Positions 55,301-64,000 of a stretch of 64,000 nt of DNA are shown piece after piece. Below the pieces are notes generated by a model. It did not search any database. It was not told the DNA's origin and saw only the letters and a list, made by a program, of their open reading frames with translations. The number at the start of each line of letters is the position of its first letter. Within the stretch, counting starts at the first letter, position 1. Source of the stretch: Borrelia parkeri (lineage in GTDB: Bacteria > Spirochaetota > Spirochaetia > Borreliales > Borreliaceae); the NCBI RefSeq assembly GCF_023035815.1, contig NZ_CP073164.1, positions 92,948-156,947 of the forward strand. The letters are read 5' to 3'. A program made the translations under genes and the position numbers.

Positions 55301-58300
55301 ATAGGTTTATCTTATAATAAGATAATTTTAATTTGAAAAAGGAGATATTGAGTGGTCAAAAAAAGATATAAGGTTATGTTATTAGTAATAATATTATTTT
55401 TAGTAATAGGTTGTAAATTCCAAGAAAGTGCCATGCGTGATGAAAAGTTTCTTGAGAATAACCTTGTTGGAGGATTTTTTAAAGTATTTAATGATAATAT
55501 AGGAGATGTTAAGCTTAATAATTTACTAAGTGCGTTTGGGATATCTTATGAGAGAAAGAAAATAATGGAAGAGATACAAAATGCAGTAACTGATCCTTAT
55601 ATTGGTAAACTTGAAAGTTATAAGACGTATAATACGGATGAATTTTATAACTTACTTTATAGTTTAGGTGCTCTTAAAGTAGAGGAGATGATAGATTCTC
55701 ATTTTAAAAATCTTCAAGTTCAAGGTGAGGCTCGCAATGCCATAAAGGATATAATTGAATCTGACTTAAGACAAGAAATGCAAAATAGGTTTAATGATCA
55801 CGTGAATGATTATCCATTATATTTAAAATGGTCATTTAATGACCTTACTTCTGGTGGGGTGTATAATCGATTTATGAATGGTGGTTATTTTATTGGGTTT
55901 GCTAAAATTAGAGACGATTCTATAGACATTTTAGGGGGTGATGATGTATACATGGGGCTTTCTGATTCACAGCAAGATGTAATTGATGATATGCGAGATA
56001 TGGTAATTGATCCTAAGAGAGGCTCTTTGATGCACGTAACTTATGATACTAAAGGTTTTTATGACTTATTAAATAAGATGCGTGCTGCTAAGGTTAAGAA
56101 AATGATAAAGGTGTATTTGGAGAACAAAAAAGCACGACAAGAATTAGAACTAGAAGCTAGAGAAGCTATTTTGGAGGTTAATAGAGAGGAATTGAAACAA
56201 CGCTTGGAGAATGATCTTAATAAATTGAATGATGATTACTCATTGTATTTCAAAGGGTTATTCGATACTTCTAGTTCTGATAATGTGTATTTTAGAGTTA
56301 TAGATGATAATTATGCTACTAGGTTTATTAAAATTAAGAATAATGTTGGGTATATTGTAGAGTTTGATAAGCTATATAAAGGGTTATCAGATGTGCAAAG
56401 AAAAATACTTGATGATGAGATACGAGTTATAGTAACTGATGCGGATATTGGCAAGGATAAAGACTATAAAATTTATGATGATTTTACGTTTGAGCTCTTG
56501 TTAGGTGAGTTAGGCACTACTAAAGTTGAAAAAATGATACAAGTTTATTTCAAAAGACAAGTAACTCAGAACGAGGTTCGCAATGCTATAGGTAATATAA
56601 GTGGGGATGATGCAAAACAACGCTTGAGGAATATTTTTGTTCGTTACAAAAATGACTATAAATTACATTTAAAAGAATTATTCAGTGAGTCTACTGCTGA
56701 TGAGATATATAATAGATTTATAAATGATGATTATACTATTGGGTATTATGCTGATTAAGAACGATGCTGATCGCAGTTAGAGGTGAAAGTTAAGGATTTT
56801 AAACATCTAAGGTTTTTAATTTATTTTAATCATTTTAATTTATAAGGTAAGTATTGATAAATTTTTATACAAATATATTAATAATGCTTGGAGGTTTTGG
56901 TATATATGTTAATATGATAATGAGTTTTATCTCATAATAGATTAATTTTAATTTGAGCAAAGGAGATATTTAATGATAAAAATTAGACATATCAGTTTGT
57001 TACTAATAGTAATATTACTATTATTGCTAGTAATAAGTTGTAAGTTCCAAGGAAATACTGATCTTACAGAGACCTTGCAAGCAAGCTTAAGACCTATAAG
57101 AGAAGCAGGAAGCGATAATGTGGATATTAAAATTAATAGTCTTTTAAACGCATTTGGGATATTTGCTGAAGAAAAGGGCGCAATTGCATATATACGAAGT
57201 ATAGTAACTGATCCTAGTATTGGTAGTGTTGAAGGTTACAGAACATATGATGATGAAGATTTTTATGATTTGTTAAGACAGCTGGGTTCTTTTAAACTAA
57301 AAGAAATAATAGAAGTTCATTTAAAAATTTTCAATACCGCTCCAGACGCAGCTTTAGCAGCCATAAATAATGTTATGGAAAGTGAGGAAAAGCGAGACTT
57401 ACAAAATAAACTGAGTAGTTACAAAGATGCTTATCCATTGCATTTAAAAGGGTTATTTAGTAGGTATGTTTTAAATGATGTGTATTTGTACGTTATGGGT
57501 GATGATTATGCTGTTAAGTATGCTGAGCTTGAAGATGAGGCTATAAACATTGTAGTGGGCGTGGACGTATATGCAGGGCTTTCTGATTTGGAACTAAGAG
57601 TAATTAATTATATAAGAAGTGTAGTAACTGATTTCAAGGTAGGGCCTCTGGGTCATAAAACGTATAGTAATTCTGAATTTTATGACTTATTAAATAAGAT
57701 GCGTGCTGCTAAGGTTAAGAGAATGATAAGAATTTATTTAGGGGACAAAAGAGCACAAAAGGATGCCGAAGCAGAAATTAGAACAATTATTGCAAATATT
57801 CAGGGAGATAGAGCCAAAAAACACTTGGAGAGTACTATTGATAATTTGAATAATTCTTATTCAGTGCATTTAAAAATGTTATTTGATAGATCTACCCCTG
57901 ATGAGGTGTATGATATAGTGACGATTGATAATTATGCTTCTAGGTTTATTAAGGTTTATGATGAGGCTAAACGCATTTTAGAGTTTGAAAATCTATGTAA
58001 CAACGAGATATTAGATGCGGAGCTAAAAGCAGTTAAAGATATGCGAAATATAGTGATTAAGTCCGGTATTGGTAGAGCCGAAGGTTATTCAATGTATGAT
58101 GATTATACGTTTGATTTTTTGTGTGGTAGTTTAGGTTCTGAGATACTTAAAAAAATTATAAAACTTCATTTAGAGATTATGGATAGACAAGAAGAGGCTC
58201 TTGAGGTTATAAAAAATCTTCAAGAAGGCTACGAAAAACAAAATTTGCAAGATAAGTTTATCGGGTACAAAAATGCCTATGCTTTGCATTTAAAAATGTT

Positions 58301-61300
58301 GTTCGATAGATCTCCTTCTAATGCTATTTATGATGAAATTGTAAAGGGTAATTATGTTGATAAGCTTATTAATCTGAAGGAAGCAGCATTTACTGAGATA
58401 AAAAAATCAGTAGGGCAGATAGTATTTTAGTTAATTCTTAAAAAAGTACTTAAAGTAATTGAGCCTTAGATATAAATATTTAAGGTTTTTAATTTTTACT
58501 GATAAATAAAATGTTAAAGATTTATCTTAAGGATTAGTTGTGTTAATGCTTGTTAAAGATTATGATATTGTAATACTACAATGATAAATTTATATAATAG
58601 TAGGTAAAATTATGGATTAATTTGAACTTAAAAGGAGTATATTAAATGGTTAAGGTAAAGTATTCCATTTTGTCTCTAGTATTAATAGTAGTATTAAGAT
58701 TAATATTTCTATTATTGCTAGTGGTAGGTTGTATGACTTATATAAGTTGTAATTTAAAACCCCAAGAAGATATCACTTTTATAGATAATTCTTCAAGAAA
58801 AGAATCGCCTGGAAAAAAATCGTCTAAAGGAGAAGAGTTTAGACTGAAATTGTTTAAAAAGAACTCTTTGGGAAGAAAATTGCTTGTAAAGGACTTGTTT
58901 GAAAAGTTTCCGTTTAAAGAGAAATTGATTGTAAAAAATCCTTCCAAAGATCATCTACATTATCATGTAGATAATCATGTAGATAATCATGTATGTAAAT
59001 TAAAAAAGAATGAGATGGTGAGGATTTTTGTAACAAATGCAGAAAAGAAAAATCTAGATACTGAACTTAATGATATATTAGACATGTTTGGGATATTTGA
59101 TGAAGGAAGGGAAGCAATTAATGATATACGATATGTAGTAACTGAACCCGATATAGATTTTTTGTATAGTAAGACGTATTCTGATGGAGAATTTTATGAT
59201 TTACTCTATAACTTAGGTTTTCTTAAGTTAAGGGATATTATAAAAGTTTATTTAAAGGTTTGCAAAGCATATTGCAAGCTGGAAGCAGCTATAAAGGATG
59301 TTAAGAGAGAAAACTTAAGAAAAGAATTGATGGATGAGCTTGTTTCTTACAAGAATAATTATCCGTATCATTTAAAAGAGTTATTCAGAGGTACCCCTGA
59401 TTATGTATATAGTAAGATTATGGGTGATAATTATGCGCATAATCTTATTAAGATGGAAAATAAAGTTAGAGATGTTATAAAGGGTGAGATATTATACTCA
59501 GGACTACATGTTGAGAATAGACGAGTTGATTGAGTATATACGAAAGTTAGTAATTAGTTCTGATACTAGTGATGGTAGGCGTTATAATGATTATGAGTTT
59601 TATTGTGTATTAGGTTTTTTAGGTTTTAGTGAGTTTAAGAGACTTATAAGAGTTAATTTAGGAGCTTTTTTAGAACACTAAAAGGAGACCGAAGAGAAGC
59701 TTTGCCTCATCTACAATATTCACTTAGTAGGAATAGTAATTATATTTTTGGAGGTGCAGTTATGGATGTTTGTAATAAATGGGTGCATGCGCTTGTTTAC
59801 ACATGTTTAAAGATGCCCCCTCAGGAGTCATCCCATGCTTAAAGATACCAATTTCTGTGTTATAAAATTCCAATTTTATTCCCAAAGATTCAATCATTTC
59901 CCTATCAATTGAGTTAATGCGAGAACTACCATTCATCTCTCCTATGATTCCTATAGGTTCTTTTTTGATAGTTTTTTTTAGTATGTCAATATTTTTTTGA
60001 TTATGTGTGTCTGAATATATTATTTGCTGCATTAATGACTTATATGAGTTATAAGATTGTGTTTTATGTCTAGCCTGTGAGGTGATAATTGCTTCATATG
60101 TTTTTAAGTGCAGAGCATTGGTATTAAACTTTTGTAAGCTTGTTATTAGATTGTTTATTAAAGTTTCATTTTCAATGTTGGATCTGATCTGACATATTAT
60201 TTTCTTTATTTCATTTGAATTTAGCACGCCTCCATCATTTAATCCAATTTTAATGCCATTATATCCTGTAGGATTATGACTGGCAGAAATGTATATAAAT
60301 CCTTTTGAATTTTGATGTTCTTTTGTATAAGCTAAGATTTCTGGTATTGGGAGTATTCCAAAAAAATTTACATTGTTATTGTTTAAAATTAAGGTTTTAA
60401 TTATAATCTCTGAGATTATAATTCCAGTTGCTCTTGAATCTAATCCAACATTGATATATTTTTTTGGTTTATCTTTAAAATAATTTGATATTGTAAGGGT
60501 TATAAGAGCAACCAATATTTTGTCGTCATCATTGATTTCATATTCTATTGAATTTTCATTTTTTGATTTTGCAAATATCTTTCTAAATCCTGAAGGAGAA
60601 AGTATCATTTCATTAATAGCGTCTCTTAGATTTGTCATATTTAATATATACTTTTTTAGCATCTTTTCCCCTTCATTAGTATATTTTAATTTAATATTTG
60701 CCTTTATTTATAGTACTATGATTATAGTAACATATTCTATTACAATAAGCATTATTGATGGTGCTTCTTATAATATGTTAATTTTTGTTTACCTTGTCTT
60801 CAAATGAGGTTTTGGTATGTATGAAGTAATCGATGAAAATTTTTCTAAAAAAATGCTTGATATGCTTAATATGCATAAACTTAAAACTTTAAGCATATCT
60901 GTTAAGAATTTTCCTGATGAGAGTCATGGCAGTATTTTAAGTCTTGCTAATAATTCTGTTAAATTCAAGTTTAAAAAGGAACTTGTTGAACATAATTTGA
61001 AAAAATATATTGATGATTTTACAAAGTTTTCGGTTTCATCAGAAAGTAATTTTTATGTTTTTACTGGTGATGATTTGGAGAGACTAGGGTTATTTCTTTA
61101 TCCTTATCTCTCGTTTGGTATTTTAAATGGGGGTTCTGCGACTAGTTATTTTGATATACTGAAAAATAACGATTTTAATGAGGAATTGTATTCTTTATAT
61201 GAAGATAAAATACTTGAAGCCAGGAGTTTTTTTGGGCATTTGCCAAAGGGAATAACACCTGCATATGTTAATAGGGATGGTAGTTATGGATTTTCATTTT

Positions 61301-64000
61301 TAGCATTAAAAATACGACATCTTTTAATGCTTTCTAAGAGATATTGTGAGATTTATGGTAAGAGTGTTAAGCCTTCGATTTTTCAGATGACAAGTTTTAA
61401 GACTTATAAACCGATTTCTAAATTTTTAGATAATATTTTTGATGATAATTTGATTAAAGATTTGAATTCTTGTGGTTTTCAAAGGGCAGATATTTTGACA
61501 GCGATTCAGCCTTTGGTTTATTGTTATAATAAATTAGATGATGGTCAATATGAATATTTTAGCTATTGTAGTAATGGCAAGAGAACTTTTTTGGCTTTAC
61601 CCGCTGGTCATGGTCAAAATTTTAAAGTTTTAAGAGATATTTATTTAAAACTTTATAATTCTGGAAAAAAAATTTGTGTACATTGGTAATGTTGATAATA
61701 TTGGTTTTACTGTTAATTTACAGACTCTTGCCATAATGGCTATAACTAATAGTTCTTCTGGCTTTGAATTTAGTATTAAAACCCCACTAGATACAAAGGG
61801 TGGGGTTTTAGTCTTGGATGATGATAATAATTTAACATGTGTTGATATTGGTAGTGTTATTTCTAAAGAAGCTGTACTTAAAGCTGAATGTAGAGGTGAT
61901 AGGATTTTGTTTAATTGTGCTACAGGTCTTTTTAATTTAGAATATTTGATAGAAAATATGGATAAAATAATATCAGATATGCCTATGAGAATTATTGAAC
62001 AGGATAAAGAGATTGGTAGATATACTGCAATTGAGCAAATAACTTGGGAAGTTATAAGAATATTAGATAATCCATTAATTTTTGAGGTCAATAGAGAAGA
62101 TAGGTTTCTTCCTGCAAAATTATTTGTTAATACGCTTATTATGAGTAATTACATGAATGATAAAATTTCGGGTACTATTTCTGATATTGCTAGATATTTA
62201 AATTATGCTCTTAATAATGCATTGAAGAATAAATATGATTTGGTATTTAGGCAAGGTAAGTGGGATGTTTAGATTTGTGTTATTTGGTCTTTTGTTGTCT
62301 AGTTTGGTTTTACTAGGCTCCATTCCTGATATAGATTATGATTATTTTGAAAATGATAAATTTGATCTTGTAGATATTGATGAATTTTTAGGAAGAGTTA
62401 ATGTTAATAACATTTTGAGGGGACGTTGTTTTTTTATTGGCATTAGGAATGTTGCTAATCCTAGTGCTGTGCAAGCACTAAGTAAAGAAGACCTTGATAA
62501 ACTAAGAGAGATAAATCCAGTAGGAATTATTTTATTTAGAGAAAATTTTAAGGATGCACAACAAACTAAAGAGTTGATTGAAGAGATAAAGAGACATCTT
62601 GGTTCTGACATATTGATTGCTGTTGATGAAGAAGGAGGACTAGTTAGTAGAGCTAGTGAGAATAAAAAATTGGGAGTTTATAATTTTCCTGCTATGGAAT
62701 CTGTTGGAAAGACCGGAGATTCTCAGCTTGCATATAAGATTGGTGAAATTCTTGGGAAACAGCTTAGACGACTTGGTATTAATGTAAATATGGCACCTGT
62801 AGCAGATGCTAAATTTTCTCCAAAGAGCCCTTTAGGTAGCAGAACTTTTGGGTATTCATCTTATAATATTGGTCTTATGGTAGAGGCATTTATTGATGGG
62901 ATACAAAGGGAAGGTGTGTTTGCTGTGGTTAAACACTTTCCTGGACTTGGAGGCACAAAAGTAGATACCCATAAAGATTTAGCCTTATTACCTTATAGTA
63001 AAAATTTTTTAATGGTAAATAATTTTATACCATTTCTTTTTGGAAAGGAAGCAAAATTTATTATGCTTGGGCATGTACTTGTTCCTAAGATTTCCGGAGA
63101 TGTAAGTAGTATGTCAAAAGATATTGTAGATATTATAAGACATAATCTGAATATCTTTAGTATTATCATGACAGATGCATATGATATGGGTGCAATTGTA
63201 AATAATTTTAGTTTGGGGCATGCGATTAAGAAATCACTAAATTCAGGTATTGATGTTGTGCTTATTCCAGAAGGGTTTAAGAAACTTAATGTAGAAGAAT
63301 GAATATTTTTAATTTTGTATAAAGGAAATTCTTATTAACAATAATCAGTATTGTTATGATTAGATAGGAAAGGTAATAGCTATATCGACTAAAAAATACT
63401 CACGTAGAGAAGAAGAAAATGTAGAGAGGATAGAGAATAAATTATTAATTGGAATGTTAAGTTTAACAGAGACAAAAGGTAATACAGGGAAAAGAAAAGC
63501 AGAGATATTATTACCAGTAATAATGGAAGTTCTAAGGGCTATAGGTAATTGAGTACCTACTAAGATATTGATAATGAAAGAATATATGTGTATTTGATAT
63601 TTCAATATATAAAGAGAAATAGATAGAGTAAAATAGACATTTGAGAATGAAGTTGGATCGTATGGATAAAAGTGAATGGGGATGATATTGAAATCAATCC
63701 ATTCATTGTAAGTTATGGTTATTCCAATGAAAGCGTAATATTTGTAATGTTGATTATAAGAAGTTAAATTTATATAATTGTGTTGAATGATACCTATTTG
63801 TAGTGGTTTTATATTTTCATTATTAAATTTTTCACTCCATGCATGGGTATATATTATTAATAAGTGTAGTGATATAAGTATTGAATTTTTCATTGTGTGT
63901 GTAAGAAATTGTAACATGTTATTAAGGAATAAAGAACGGTTTTTTCTTATGGATGGAAGGAAGGTAATAATAATATTTTATACTATTAACAATTAAACTA

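Overview
The window is very AT-rich DNA from a relapsing-fever Borrelia, most likely the right-hand end of its large linear plasmid (megaplasmid). The evidence is a complete Borrelia plasmid maintenance cassette (PF57/62, PF50, PF32 ParA, PF49), cp32-type prophage genes, dense lipoprotein genes with short spirochaetal lipoboxes, and a very long tandem family of lipoproteins that I recognise from memory as the BTA121-type surface lipoproteins of relapsing-fever species. The last bases carry a TAGTATA box in the position expected of a Borrelia hairpin telomere, so the window probably ends at the physical end of the replicon.

Layout. (1) 1-5.7 kb: scattered lipoprotein and secreted-protein genes of unknown function. 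(2) 6.1-16.5 kb: a cp32 prophage remnant, all on the minus strand. Terminase large and small subunits lie on one side, the four plasmid maintenance genes in the middle, and lysis (BlyA/BlyB type) and baseplate/tail-end genes on the other. Portal, capsid and most tail genes are absent. (3) 17.1-18.8 kb: three minus-strand lipoprotein genes, two of them tiny (46 and 41 codons). (4) 19.1-59.8 kb: 26 tandem plus-strand paralogous lipoprotein genes, called L1 to L26 here. Most have their own ribosome binding site, and many have a recognisable promoter and terminator. Two sequence types are arranged A-B-A: A-type L1-L3, B-type L4-L16, A-type L17-L26. Several carry expanded low-complexity inserts (Gly-rich in L4, Ala-rich in L7 and L8, decapeptides in L18, hexapeptides in L19, Ser-rich in L21). 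L21 and L26 are broken. (5) 59.8-64.0 kb: genes that in Lyme Borrelia lie at the left end of the chromosome: a phosphoglucomutase truncated at its 3' end, a frameshifted UDP-sugar pyrophosphorylase-like gene, a family 3 glycoside hydrolase, one terminal hypothetical gene, then the telomere-like end.

How it fits together. The maintenance cassette would keep the plasmid, and the phage genes look like the vehicle in which that cassette arrived. The 40-kb lipoprotein array is an actively recombining reservoir of exported proteins: neighbouring copies share mosaic segments, repeats are expanding, and dead copies lie near its distal end. The terminal 4.2 kb looks like a chromosome end captured by the plasmid, with the join inside phosphoglucomutase and inside the broken L26. 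The best candidates for something undescribed are this captured end and the A-B-A lipoprotein array with its expanding Ala-rich and Gly-rich domains. No tRNA, rRNA, CRISPR array or transposase gene was seen. Family names are from memory and translation inspection; no database search was possible.
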